The notes under the pieces are model-generated. The model was not told the DNA's origin and searched no databases. It saw nothing but the letters and a program-made list of their open reading frames with translations. This document shows, in pieces, positions 42,885 through 54,189 of a DNA stretch of 64,000 nucleotides. Location of the stretch: assembly GCA_018105865.1 (NCBI GenBank), contig CM030861.1, forward strand, positions 6,997,884-7,061,883. Direction: 5' to 3'. The stretch comes from Metaphire vulgaris (Eukaryota > Annelida > Clitellata > Crassiclitellata > Megascolecidae). The position numbers were made by a program, and so were the translations under genes. How positions within the stretch are numbered: position 1 is the first letter of the stretch; each line of letters opens with the position of its first letter.

Positions 42885-44111
42885 CTAGGTAATGGTGGTC
42901 GAATGCCTGAACAGGATTTTATCACAACTGTCAAGACACTTCAGCACCGTCTCGTTCACCAGGCGCCCGTCGCTTCCGTCACCGCCCGCCTCCGCACCAC
43001 CGCCGTCGGCGCCCATCTCGATCGCATCGTCCGTCCCGTACCCGGACGCGACGAGCGTCTCGTCCAGCAGCTCGAGGTGCAGTCGCGGCCAGAAGTCCGC
43101 CTCGGCCGCGCGGTTGTTCCACCCGTCGCCGACGATCAGCCTCGAATGATGATGCTTCCTGGTCCCTGGACCTCCACCGCTGCCGCCGCCGCCGGCAAGA
43201 AAGTTCGCTGTGCCCCCGGCGTTACCGGGACCTGGACCGCCTCCTCCTCCTCCTCCTCCTCCCCCGCCTGGACCCTCGCTGGACTTCTCCGTCAGGTCGT
43301 CTGCCAAATAGTCGTCGTCATCGCCCGCCTTGCTGCACGCGGCGCTGTTGTCTCTATAGCAACCGCCGCCGCTGGAGCTCTGCCGATTGGTCGACGACGA
43401 CGGCGACGGCTGCACGCTGCGTGACGTCATGTCCGGCGTGGTGGCGGTGGGGGTGCTGTGCTCGACGGCCTCCGAGGACGCGTCGAAACTCACGCCCGGC
43501 CAGCTGCCGTGAAACGGAGACGCGTCGTCCGGCATGCCGCCGCCTCCGCCGCCGCGTGACATGCGCGACGGGAGGTTGTGGTAGCTGGAGTAGGTGGAGA
43601 TGAAGTGCTGGCGACTGACGCTGTTCTTCATGTTTGCCGGGCCGCCGCCGACGCCGCTGGACGCCAGCTTCCCGGGCAGTGACTGCGACGACAGTTTGGA
43701 CCAATGATGATGATGATGATGATGATGATGCGACTGTTTGTCCTTCGCTCTCTGCGTTCCCCACGTCATTCCTGAGTGACCGTCGTCGTCGTCGGCGGCG
43801 GATGACGTCTTGTAGGGTCTGATCTCTGGGAGCTCCTGCGCCGACCGCTTGATGAAGCGACTGACGGTCCGAGGCACGGCCAGAGGCCCCGAGTCTTCCC
43901 GGACGTCGGTCTTGGAACTGCGGCCGAGCTTGATCGTCCGCTGCAGCTTCTCCCACAGCGTCTCCTTGATCTTGTTCTTGCGGAAGTTCCACGTGAGAGT
44001 CAGGGTCAGCTTGTGTGAACCTTCGACGATGTTCCACTTGAGACAGTCCTTGTGCGACTCCATGTGACAGAGGAACGTAAGAACGTATTCGCGGAAGCCC
44101 GTAGGTGGCAT
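42885..44111 (-). CDS. Unrecognised 408-residue protein, GC-rich exon
   Basis: ATG at 44111, stop at 42885. I do not recognise the family. Residues 1–63 look folded (FREYVLTFLCHMESHKDCLK and HKLTLTLTWNFRKNK), with alternating hydrophobics and few low-complexity runs. Then come a basic stretch, nine His at about residues 130–138, long Gly runs (one of eleven), Ser/Thr-rich and Asp-rich segments, and a final more ordered block (RLHLELLDETLVASGYGTDD, later VNETVLKCLDSCDKILF). A folded N-terminus plus a disordered middle suggests a regulatory or scaffold protein; that is inference. A pyrimidine-rich acceptor (TTATTTTTCAG, minus strand) lies near 44303, so this is probably the exon after a noncoding first exon. 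An alternative acceptor sits just before the ATG. A second frame (43354–44127) also stays open. Confidence 0.6.
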   Translation of the reverse strand: MPPTGFREYVLTFLCHMESHKDCLKWNIVEGSHKLTLTLTWNFRKNKIKETLWEKLQRTIKLGRSSKTDVREDSGPLAVPRTVSRFIKRSAQELPEIRPYKTSSAADDDDGHSGMTWGTQRAKDKQSHHHHHHHHHWSKLSSQSLPGKLASSGVGGGPANMKNSVSRQHFISTYSSYHNLPSRMSRGGGGGGMPDDASPFHGSWPGVSFDASSEAVEHSTPTATTPDMTSRSVQPSPSSSTNRQSSSGGGCYRDNSAACSKAGDDDDYLADDLTEKSSEGPGGGGGGGGGGGPGPGNAGGTANFLAGGGGSGGGPGTRKHHHSRLIVGDGWNNRAAEADFWPRLHLELLDETLVASGYGTDDAIEMGADGGGAEAGGDGSDGRLVNETVLKCLDSCDKILFRHSTTIT

Positions 44112-44302
44112 ACTGAGGATGAGACATGGTCGGTCGATGCCTCTGTAATGGTCTTGAACTATTCGGCTACGATATAATTGGCACCAACAGAGAACGGCTA
44201 CAACAACAAAGACGACGCTGAGGAAGACTTATTGCAACAACAGACTGCAAGGATCCGTCTTTCAGGACTGCAGGAGAACATTGTAGATTTTCCAAAAGCC
44301 TG
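44112..44302 (-). other. Probable 5' UTR of the 42.9–44.1 kb gene
   Basis: Between the candidate acceptor near 44303 and the ATG. It contains an out-of-frame ATG at 44127 in a fair initiation context (CGACCATGT), which would open an overlapping 257-codon frame. Confidence 0.4.
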
Positions 44303-44362
44303 AAAAATAATCATAAGAGTTATCAGAGCAACCTGGCACTGGCATGGCCACGGAGAAGATAC

Positions 44363-44492
44363 CAGAGGCATAGCCAGGAATTTGATTTGAGGAGGAGGGT
44401 ATATATATTGTCATATATATAATATATATAATATATATCATATGTCATATATATATATGTTATATATATATGTTATATATATAATATATATA

Positions 44493-44584
<92 letters not shown>
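44363..44584. mobile_element. MITE fragment with a very long (TA)n expansion
   Basis: Begins CAGAGGCATAGCCAGGAATT, like 42473 and 3988, then passes into interrupted then pure (TA)n up to about 44584. More TA tracts follow at 44757–44786 and 44821–44864. A CTGGCTACGCCACTG end at 45126–45140 may belong to the same or a neighbouring element. Confidence 0.6.
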
Positions 44585-44588
<4 letters not shown>

Positions 44589-44748
44589 AGAATATCCATC
44601 ACGATTCAGTGTTTTAACGCCATCGCATTCCGAGGAACATTTCCAAATATGCAACCGAACCAGAGCTAGCACATAGCACACTATAATATTTCATGTCTCT
44701 GGACAATTTTTATCACAAGTCCTCGGGAATGAAGTACTGAAGGCAAAA

Positions 44749-44800
<52 letters not shown>

Positions 44801-44818
44801 ATGTGTGTTATATACAGC

Positions 44819-44865
<47 letters not shown>

Positions 44866-45348
44866 TGACTTTTGGGGGTATATATACCGATATATACAGT
44901 CGCTACACCCATGGAGGATACGGGAACCGGATCTTCTTATTCTCTCTGAAACCAGTCAAGCGATTTGTGCAAAACTGCAAAACCATTAAGAAATGGCGGG
45001 GCGAGTAGGTAGCATGATCGAATAGAATAATACGTGAATGTGTGAAGAACACCTTGACAAGATTTTTTTCTTGCCAGAGACTTTTTTCCCCCGGAAATGT
45101 CGATGTGTCTCCCCTATTCTGGAATCCTGGCTACGCCACTGCAAGCTGTATATATATAGTCACAGTGTGGTATATTTAAGATGGAGTGGAGATTTCTGTT
45201 CACTGCTAACCTTCCCAACCCGCAAACTGGTCCACTCAATACATAGCAAGGGGGAAGTTCCGTGTTGTTATTAACTTATTAATTTTTTTAGCATAATGAA
45301 ACAAAAGAAATTCCTTCCTCCACTGATCCAAAGCTCTCCCCCAGGGCG

Positions 45349-45655
45349 CCCACTGGTCTCACTCTGTATACCACTTTGAATTTACGTTTCACTTAAATAA
45401 ATTAGAAATGTCAAGCAATTAATGAATGAGAAACTACTACTGTAGTAAAACCCACTGGTCTCACTCTGTATACCACTTTGAATTTACGTTTTACTTAAAT
45501 AAATTAGAAATGTCAAGCAATTAATGAATGAGAAACTACTACTGTAGTAAAACCCACTGGTCTCACTCTGTATACCACTTTGAATTTACGTTTCACTTAA
45601 ATAAATTAGAAATGTCAAGCAATTAATGAATGAGAAGCTACTACTGTAGTAAAAC
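45349..45655. repeat. 102-bp minisatellite, three copies
   Basis: The unit beginning CCCACTGGTCTCACTCTGTA starts at 45349, 45451 and 45553 with only one or two differences per copy. A partial unit (ACTACTGTACTAAAACCAAA) follows and leads into a SINE tail (GCGCTATATAAATCC ... TTTTACTTACTTAC) up to about 45730. Confidence 0.95.
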
Positions 45656-46514
45656 CAAAGTGCTATATACTAATACTACTGTACTAAAACCAAAGCGCTA
45701 TATAAATCCATGAGATTTTACTTACTTACTAACTTAATGGAACTGTGCAAGAGATATTTAAATGCCAGAAGCATTCTGTGAAGAAACTTTTATCAAAGTT
45801 GACCAAATAACACATGAGCAAATGCTGCAGACTGCTTAGCATAAACTCATTAGAATCTTATTTTTCAAAGAACAATGCAGTTACAGTGCTACGCAATATA
45901 TTTATACAAAGATATTCAGTTGAAATAAACTGTAGTTTTTACATTGCATTCAAAGTGTTTCAAAATAGAGACTAGTTTTTAAAAATCTGGCATCCAATGA
46001 ACTTTTGGTCCCTATACATGTCTCAGATTTTAAAAATTATATTCCAGGACACTGTAATAATTTTATAAGAGTTTGATATGGCAAAATTCTCAATATGTGA
46101 ATTTGTGCTCCTTTATTATAGGCATATTATAATTATCATTATAATAACGCACCTTTATAGCACCATCTCTTATACCCTTAGGTACCAGTTGATGGTACTT
46201 AAAATCTGAACCATAATTAAAAGACCAAACTAATCCAGATATCAGCAAGTGGTAGACAGCAAAGCAGGCTAAGGAGGTTAGCTTATGAAAGAGGTGAATT
46301 TCGAGCCTTAATTGGAAAGTGCTCAGTTCTTTAGAAGATCTGACAGAGTGTGTAAGAGAGCTTCAAAACATTTATAGACTGCCTCAAAAACATTACAGTG
46401 CATGACGAGCACATGGAGAGCTAGAACAGTGTGTCCCCGGTCCATAGAACTAGGTCCTTAGAGGCCCGTGCATGGCTACGTGATTTCCAGTTTCTGGAAA
46501 CCGGATTTAAAACC

Positions 46515-47340
46515 TAAAACTTAGCATGATTTAAAGTGGCTTAGAAGGCATAGTTTCCGGTGGCGCCGTTTCCGGCAGCCAAGCATGCTCCTGTGCATGC
46601 CTCGGAAAAGTGTCGTTCTGGGCGGTTCGACGATATTTTGCGCTCGTTTTAGCGCAAAATGTGCGAGTAGTGACCTTCCCGTCATTTTCCCGTCATTTTC
46701 GGGAGGTCCTCTGCGCACGGGTGGATTGGGACGGTTTTAGTCGCTGATTCGTCGCCTGTCTGGTCCGCCATCTTGTTTTGCGATTTTTCTATCAACGCGG
46801 CCTGGCAGAACTGCAGACTAGATACCCGTGCGGGAATGCTGCGACATCCGTTCTAATCGCAACCTGGAATTCCATCCAAAGTCGGATTCAAAGATCGACG
46901 ACGGTTTACTCACGGAGTCCGCATCTCAGAAATTCTCCGTGTGGCTCGCCTCGCGGACAGTTCTTACAACATCTGCGGAATTTTTCAACATCTCATCCCG
47001 TGTTTTTGTTCCTTTGACGTGCCTGGTGCGGACGGTTCTACAGCGGAAGGCTCCTTTCTACGGGATTGCTGTCGTGGGCGTTTGGGCGGCGATTTCCGTC
47101 GTTTCCATCAGGGCTGACTTTACGCTGTCTCTGTTATCCGACGTTTGCCATCGGCATGCCAAAGTATGTCAAAGCGCCTTTGACTTCGACCTTCGTCGTG
47201 CGTACGGCGCTATAGAAGTCGTCAAGAAGATAAAGATAAAGATAAAGATAAGGCATTACTGCCTGTGTGAAAGCCACAAGGGGCATGAACCCGCTCCGTC
47301 AGCCTGACGCTCCAGCACGTAACCCACTCTGCCATCTTCC
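46515..47340 (-). mobile_element. tRNA-derived SINE interrupted by a 0.7-kb retroposon
   Basis: The minus-strand SINE head (GATGGCAGAGTGGGTTACGT, GAGCGGGTTCATGCCCC, CACACAGGCAGTAATGCC) lies at 47250–47340. Its continuation (GCCTTCTAAGCCACTTTAAA) is at 46525–46545. The intervening DNA ends GGCGCTATAGAAGTCGTCAA plus (GATAAA)n, a retroposon 3' tail on the plus strand. The open frames at 46778–47307 belong to this insert and match nothing I know. Confidence 0.65.
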
Positions 47341-47619
47341 GCTCCCCCCCCCCGATTTCCAGTTTCTTTGGTCAGTTTTCCTTTTACACTGAATTTCGTG
47401 TCTTGACAAAACCAGTACAAAAACGAGTGGATCAGAAATCATCGTTTCAGTGTACAGTATTTAAAGTTCTTTGCACTTTCACTAGAAAGATGCTCGCTTC
47501 GCTCGCGCTCACTTCGCTCGCAGTGCAGGACAATACTAAAACCCAATAATTGAATTCATGCTGCTGAACAACGTTTCAATGACGTACATACGCCACGTAG
47601 CCAAGCTCTGACGCTGCAA

Positions 47620-47842
47620 CGTACGTCAAACGCTTCGCGTGGCCGTTTGCTTCGCGTGGCCGTTCGCTTCGCGTCGCCGTTCGCTTCGCGAGTTGTAGGC
47701 CCACACACTATGATGCTGCAACGTACGCTTCGTCAAACGCTTCGCGTGGCCGTTCGCTTCGCGTCGCCGTTCGCTTCGCGAAGCCGTTCGCTTCGCTTCG
47801 CGTCGCCGTTCGCTTCGCGTCGCATTTCGCTTCGCGAAGCCT
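47620..47842. repeat. GCTTCGCG short tandem array
   Basis: About a dozen units of roughly 18 bp, GCTTCGCGTGGCCGTTCG or the TCGCC variant, with one unrelated 45-bp interruption. CpG-dense. Confidence 0.9.
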
Positions 47843-48744
47843 AAGATTCCAGAACGACCAATCAGAAAGCTCACCCAGCCAACCAATCAGAACGCTTGAA
47901 GGTAACGAATGAGAACGTCACACAGCCAACCAATCAGAACGCTCACACAGCCAAGCAATCAGAACGCTTGAAGGTAACAGACATACAGAGCAAGGATCTT
48001 AATATTATACTAAAAAAATGCTCGCTTCGCTCGCACTCGCTTCTCTCTTCGCTCGCAGTGCAGGCTCGCTTCGTTCGAGGCAACGAATATTCCAACAAAC
48101 AAATTAAACATCAACTGCTTACACAAATCGGGCCTAAATGTGCTCTATAAAATTAGCCTTAAGCGAAGCGTAACCGCATCTTTCTAACGTTTATAACCGC
48201 TGAGATATAGGCGCTATAGGAAGCTCCTATTCACCATTCAGCACTGCACAAAAATGCCTCTAACTTAACTACCGTAATAATCGATGAATAATTAATGTGC
48301 TCTATAAAATTAGCTTTAAGCGAAGCGTAACCGCGTCTTTCTAACGTTTATAACCGCTGAGATATAGGTGCTATACGAAGCTCCTATTCACCATTCGGCG
48401 CTGCACAAACATGCATTTAATTTAACTAATAATTGATTAATAATTAATTCCTTTGCAAGAAACCCGGGGATAAAAATTTCAGGAATCGATAGAAACGTAA
48501 GGAATTATAAAAAGGGACCTTTAAAGTTTAAAGTTCTAAACGGAACATTTGAAACTCATAATGCTCATCTATAGGGCATGACGTTGCACATTTGCGTCAA
48601 ATTGCGGTAGATTTCCGTAGCTATGCAAAAATCTCATAATGTTAATCTATAGGGCATGACGTTGCACATTTGCGTCAAATTGCGGTAGATTTCGGGAGGG
48701 GAGGGGGTATATTCGGAAGGCACACAGCCAAGCTCAACCAAAGG

Positions 48745-49011
48745 GATGGTTGGTTGGGAGATGGATGGGGAGAGGGGGTGGAAGAGGGATGGGAGAGGGG
48801 GTGGAGGGAAGGGGGTTGGGAGAGGGTTGGGAGGGAAGGGGGTTGGGAAGAGGGGTGGAGGAAGGGGGTTGGGAGAGGGTTTGGGGTTGGGGGGGGGAGG
48901 AAGGGGTTGGGAGAGAGGGGATGGAAAGAGGGTGGGGAGGGGAAAGGGGTGGGGAGGGGACGCGGTTTGTTTGAGAGAGGGATGGGGAGAGGGAAAGGGA
49001 ACGGGGGTTTG
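48745..49011. repeat. G-rich purine tract
   Basis: About 270 bp of GGGAGAGGG / GGGGTTGGGAGAGGG words on the plus strand, with almost no C. Many runs of three or more G close together could form G-quadruplexes. Gly- or Pro-rich frames here are artefacts. Confidence 0.9.
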
Positions 49012-49362
49012 AGCTGCAATTAAGACGCTTCGAACGCTCCGTTGATTATATTATACAGTTTTGATTAATAGACAATGGTTGTCAATGGCAACAGCGTCGT
49101 GCACAGCCAGGACAGAGGTTACGCAATTCGATTGTTACACAGTTTTGATTAAACAATAGACAATGGTTGTCAATGGCAACAGCCTCGTGCACAGCCCAGG
49201 ACAGAGGTCACGCATTCGACTTCGCAACGTCGATTGGTGACCAATCAGAACGCTCGAAGGTAACAGACAAACTGGACAAACAGAGCAAGAATCTTAATAT
49301 TATAAATGGTCACGTGATCCTATTGACTGCAGCGTTGAAGGAACATCAGTTGATGTTTCTCA

Positions 49363-49637
49363 CAGAGGTATAGCTAGGGAGCAGGGGGAGGGGTACATAT
49401 GTCCGAGGTCGCTGAGGTTGGGGTCATCAAAATGTAGCTTAGGCAGGAAAAAAGCACAGTAAAAAGAAGTTGTAACAATCTTCTTTTTTGTCCTTTTGAG
49501 CTAACGATCAATAGTGACGACTTTTTTGCTTGTCGACAGTGTCAGGGTTTTTCTGAGGTTGAGAATTTTTTAAAGTTCAGGAGGGTGCCACCAGTATGCT
49601 TTGTCTCCGGGCTCCCAACACCCTAGCTACGTCCCTG
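49363..49637. mobile_element. hAT-type MITE (CAGAGGTATAGCTAGGG ends)
   Basis: Inverted ends CAGAGGTATAGCTAGGG ... CCCTAGCTACGTCCCTG. The target duplication is decayed. Minus-strand core copy at about 49515–49536. Confidence 0.75.
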
Positions 49638-50345
49638 CTGTGTGAGACCCAGGACCCTTGAAACCCCTGTTACGGCATTACTGTCTGTTGCAAGCACAGA
49701 TGTATAGCGCCTGTTCAAAATTCCCAGAACTGATTATTTATTCAATTCGCAACAAACATTGCCGATATGGAGACTACTATCCAAGAATCTTTATCCTGCA
49801 GTCACACATCACACTAGAGTAGCACATGATGTTTAATGCATAGAAGGTCGAGTTTCCCGATGGCCTGTTTGGTAAAGCTCTTCCTTAGACGAGCGGTCAA
49901 CCCGGGTCCATGCCGAGGGACTCTCATATTCACCATCGTGTTGTGAATTCGATCGGTGTAGCGCTATAGGCCGATGACTAGTGCATAACTATCACAGTGC
50001 TATAGAAATTGACTTAATTGAGCCTTTATTTAATGGTGTGCATACTTCTGTGGGTGCACATGCCTCATTTATGGTGATGTCAGCATTCTTGCACTTTAGC
50101 CTCCAGTCCTCCACATCTGAATTTCGTTCCGCTAACCATCATCTGTGATGCATTGTGTTGCAGTTACAGCTCTGTGCTTAGAATAATCCTATTCAGGCCT
50201 AGATTGGTCACAAAATCCATGCTATAATTCTACAATTTCCTTGGGGTTTGGGCTAAGAGTGATTGCCGAAAATCTATCTTATAGTCTTTGCAAAGGACCT
50301 CCTAGGTTCAGGGTTTAACTCAAATATTGCTAAAATGCTCTGGCA

Positions 50346-50528
50346 CAGTGTTTATTCTAGGCCTTCTCTGGGGGGATTCCCCGCAAAGTTTCAAAATTTC
50401 CCCCACCCAATTTTTTATATGTTGGCAGGGGAATGGACATTTCCGCCCCCAAAAAAGTGGAGACTCAGACCTTGTCCCCCCCAAAGATTTCAAAATCCCC
50501 AATGTCAAGGTGGCTAGAATAAACACTG
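50346..50528. mobile_element. hAT-type MITE with target duplication CTCTGGCA
   Basis: Ends CAGTGTTTATTCTAGGCC ... GGCTAGAATAAACACTG, flanked by CTCTGGCA at 50338–50345 and 50529–50536. 183 bp. Confidence 0.93.
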
Positions 50529-51613
50529 CTCTGGCAGCTGGTACTCCACAAAAGACCCTTCTTGGGAGGTAATGATGCCCCCCAGCCATAGTCTGACTGA
50601 CATTATTCTAGTACCCTGGCTACGTCACTGACATGCGGCCCGGTGATATCAATTTTCAAGCATCAGAGACGTCATTGAAAATACTTAGATAAATTTGTTA
50701 TTTTGCGCAGGTAAAGGTTTCCAAAACTTTACGTGAAGCAGCAGAAACTCGTATAACATGCAGGGCAGCGAAACAAAAAGGTTGCATAGACAACTGTCTA
50801 AAAAAATTTCTAAACCTTTTAAACTTGTAAATCCAAGTACATATTTCATCTTGCTTATTAAGAAATATGACATATTATGGACTAGTGATGGTCATGCTCA
50901 AATTCTCATTTGTTAAATAATAATTGATCAGATTTTATGTCAACCTCTGCTCGCTTTAAAAAGGTTTATTAATGTGCAATGTAGCGAGTGTCTATATCTC
51001 ACTAATGTAAGGCGTCACCTAAGGATTACTTGGAACTTAAGCTAAGGTAAGTTTTCTATATATTATGGATACCTTACCACTTCTATAGCATCTTAGTTAA
51101 AGATTATGTGGACTATCTAATTTCTGGTCCCATCATTTCTAGCTTAACCCTATTTCTCTACATATTTATTCAAATGTTATGAGTTCTTTACAATAAAGCA
51201 ACTACAGGGATTTTAGTCCGTGGCCTTAGTCCTGGCCTTGAGGACTCCTTACAGACAAGTCACAAGTACTTGGTCCTGGTCCTAGACTTTTGAGGGTTGA
51301 GTCCTTGGTCCTGGCCTTGAGGGTAGAGTCCTTGGTCTGCTCTTGAAATCAGTCAGCGACCTGGACCATAAAACGTTGACGCATTAATTTTGTGTTGTAG
51401 TAACCTAGCCTGTAGGCCTAATGAATAAGAACTCATTCAAGATATAGGCCTATTATGTTTTATAATCATCTTTATTCGTGACAAGCACAGCATAAAAAAG
51501 TAGTACACAACCAGTAGTACACAACTAAGGAAAACACAAATCAACTGAACAAAACTAAATAATAATAATAATAAAAAAAATAATAAAAATAAACCTAATA
51601 ATAAACAAATACA

Positions 51614-52507
51614 CTAAGAACAAACTTTACACAGTACAGCCTCTGCCCTCAGACAAATTCTAGTAATGCACTGAGCAAAGTACAGTGGCTTCTTCTCATA
51701 TCTACTAACAAAGGATGCTTGTCGCTTTTCTACAATAGCATGCATACTATCCAAACCCGTCAGGACTCTGATATACTCGACATTATCTGCCTCACATGTT
51801 TCAAAAATTTTGCACACAACTACTCGAATCAGTCTGTCAAGAGCATTAAGAATACTTTTGTTTGGAAATGTGGCTTCCATACCATACAATACAATAGGTA
51901 GACAATAGCTCTTTACCAGGTTAACGCATATTAATTCTGAAGCTGCAGCTCTGCTGCGACTATACAAGCAATTAAATGTGCGGAAAAATTTTAATTTAGC
52001 TTCAGAAATAGATAAGCCGAAGTGCCTGCCCTTTTTCAGTGTCACCCCGAGATACCTAATTTCCTCCACAAATGGCAAGGCAACACCATCCAGGACCAAT
52101 ACAGCACATGCGATATTGCAACGTGTCCCAACCCTCATCACCATAGATTTCTTCACATTAAATTTCAAATCCAAATCCACAAAGTCATTGGTGCAAATAT
52201 CCAGCATGTGCTGCATGCCGGATATAGAGTGTGACACCAATAAGATATCATCAGCATACAATAAACATCCAACAAACAAATCATTGATATAGCAGCCATA
52301 TCCAGAATTTTTCAACTTTAAAATTACATCATCAATATAAACAGCAAATAGCAAAGGCGAAAAGAACCCTCCTTGTCGCACCCCAGCCACTACAGTAAAA
52401 GATTCTGATAAGGCATTACCCCATCTAACCATAACATTACATTTGGAATACCAGTTGAGTAAAACTTCAATGAAATACCAAGGGGTTTTCCTTTGTATCA
52501 GCTTCAA
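51614..52507 (-). pseudogene. LINE ORF2 fragment: reverse-transcriptase palm, thumb and tail
   Basis: 297 codons containing SPLLFAVYIDD and YADD, the metal-binding aspartates of the reverse transcriptase. Open but separated by frameshifts from the upstream part of the same ORF. Confidence 0.9.
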
Positions 52508-52784
52508 AAACAGCCCATAGTGACTAATTTTGTCAAAAGCTTTTAAATGTCAAAGAGCAGAAATGACAGCTGTGCATGAATTTCTATTGAGATAACTTAT
52601 TACCCCCTCAATGTGTATAAGGCATCTGAGCATCCTACCCCAGTTTTGAACCCAAACTGCAGGTCAGAGCTCCCAAAAAACCCCAAATTTCCCCAGTAAT
52701 ACATGCTCAAAAATCTTAGACACTACTGGACTCAAGGTTATGCCCCTATAATTGTCACACCTTGTAGGGTCTGCTGTGCAATTT

Positions 52785-53801
52785 TTAGCAGAGGATCATG
52801 ATACCATTACCAAAACCTTCTGGCACATATCCTGCTTTCAACATTAGATTAAACAAATGAGTTATACAAGATAATACAATTGGGTGTGCATACAGTAAAT
52901 GTTCTATAGTTATCCTGTCAAACCCGGCTGCTTTGCCCAGCTTAATTTTACTAACTGCTATGCCCACATCTTCAATTGAGATCACAGGACACTCTATACT
53001 CTGACACCTATAGCCCGAGTAACAGCCCTCAAACTGCAGTTTGAGTTTATCGTGCCAACTACTGTCATTGGGTGTGCAGGCAGAGCGAAAGAAATCTGCA
53101 AATGCATTGGCAATTTCAGGTTCGGTACAGGACCCATCCACAGTTTTAGCAGAACTATTACTCCTTCCCCCAAATTTATTTTTCCAGGACTTCCAAAAGG
53201 TAGTAAAATCTTTTTGCATGAGGGCATCATTCAATGTATCACTAAAATAATTTTTATTGTCCCTCTCTTTCTGCTTTATAGCAGACTTATACTCTGCCTT
53301 AGCACTTCTCATTTTATGAAAAGCAGCCCCATGCCTCGGTTTACCCATCGACGCCCACAATTCATATGCCTCCATTGATTTCGCTTTAAGGTCATCCAGC
53401 TGTGAATCCCACCAATATTTGAAAAAATTCACTGGTAGCTTTGGAATACATCTAGAAGCAACCTGCAACGAATGAATGACATTACTATACACAGTCTCGA
53501 TTTCTGTTTTAGATTTAAGACCCTCCCTGTTAAGATGCTGTGTCACATTCCAAATAGGCTCAAAAAGTATGCGAGTCTGATCATAATAAAGATTATGGTC
53601 AATTTTATCCCATCTGAGTTTATATAATTTTGCACCAGTCCCAGTCCCTGCTTGACTCTTATGTGCAAGAGTAGGTAGTTGCCCCTTCTCCGCAAACTGC
53701 AACTTAAGCTGTAGACAGACCGGGATGTGATCAGAGAGATTCATTCCCGAATCAATAACATTAAGCGAAACAATATTTGCACACATGGTTATGGCATCCA
53801 T
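52785..53801 (-). pseudogene. LINE ORF2 fragment: endonuclease C-terminus and N-terminal RT
   Basis: 338 codons from the SDHIPV motif of the AP-like endonuclease to PEGFGNGIM of the reverse transcriptase, ending in a stop produced by a frameshift. Confidence 0.9.
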
Positions 53802-54189
53802 ATAAAGTTACCACAGGACAATGGAAGCGGCATACATATTACCGGTAAAGCCTTTACAGGGTAGGCCAATAAAACTGGTGACATGCTGTTTAATTTTAAA
53901 TATTTTCACAATACCTGTGTTAGAATGCATGAAATTTGGCAAGCTTGTGCATTATTAATTTATTATATCCTTAATGTAGCCATTTAAGCGTCTAATTCCA
54001 ATTCCAAAGTGCAGCGGCATCACCTTGTGGAATCCAGGCTAGAGGCATGATGAGTCCATTAAAAATATAAGCTACTACTATGCTTTATTGATAAAATTAG
54101 TAGCACACTTTTCCATTATTGTCAGTCTTTATACATTCGTTAATGGTAATTCTGCTTCTTACCCTTATGCATTTCAATCCTTTACACTT

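Larger units (their letters stand above)
47460..49300. repeat. Mosaic of paired direct repeats
   Basis: Pairs: GCTCGCTTCGCTCGC ... TCGCAGTGCAGG blocks at about 47490 and 48020; a 100-bp block starting TGTGCTCTATAAAATTAG at 48139 and 48297; a 60-bp block with CTATAGGGCATGACGTTGCA at about 48590 and 48650; a 90-bp block with AATAGACAATGGTTGTCAAT at about 49068 and 49160. CCAATCAGAACGCT words recur at 47883, 47931 and 49241. No protein is encoded. Confidence 0.85.
51450..53825 (-). mobile_element. 5'-truncated LINE with endonuclease end and reverse transcriptase
   Basis: Two minus-strand frames, 53801–52785 and 52507–51614, encode the end of an endonuclease domain (NLSDHIPVCLQL), a linker, the early reverse-transcriptase motif GKAAGFDRITIEHLLYAHP, the motif VRQGGFFSPLLFAVYIDD, the catalytic LLYADDILLVS, and thumb and tail regions. 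Between the frames the sequence still reads as reverse transcriptase if the frame is changed two or three times, so single-base indels break it. Upstream endonuclease is missing (5' truncation) and the 3' end is an A/T-rich tail at about 51540–51610 (plus-strand TAATAATAA). It belongs to the non-LTR class, CR1/Jockey-like. The element is inactive as it stands. Confidence 0.92.

Noticed and set aside
46778..47307. 79- and 159-codon frames, considered as a gene
   Set aside because: They lie wholly inside an insertion with a (GATAAA)n retroposon tail and run into the SINE head.
47626..47886. Arg/Ala-rich frames in both directions
   Set aside because: Products of the 18-bp GCTTCGCG tandem array.
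48670..49023. Gly/Arg-rich and Pro-rich frames
   Set aside because: Open in several frames and both strands because the tract is nearly pure purine; no codon structure.
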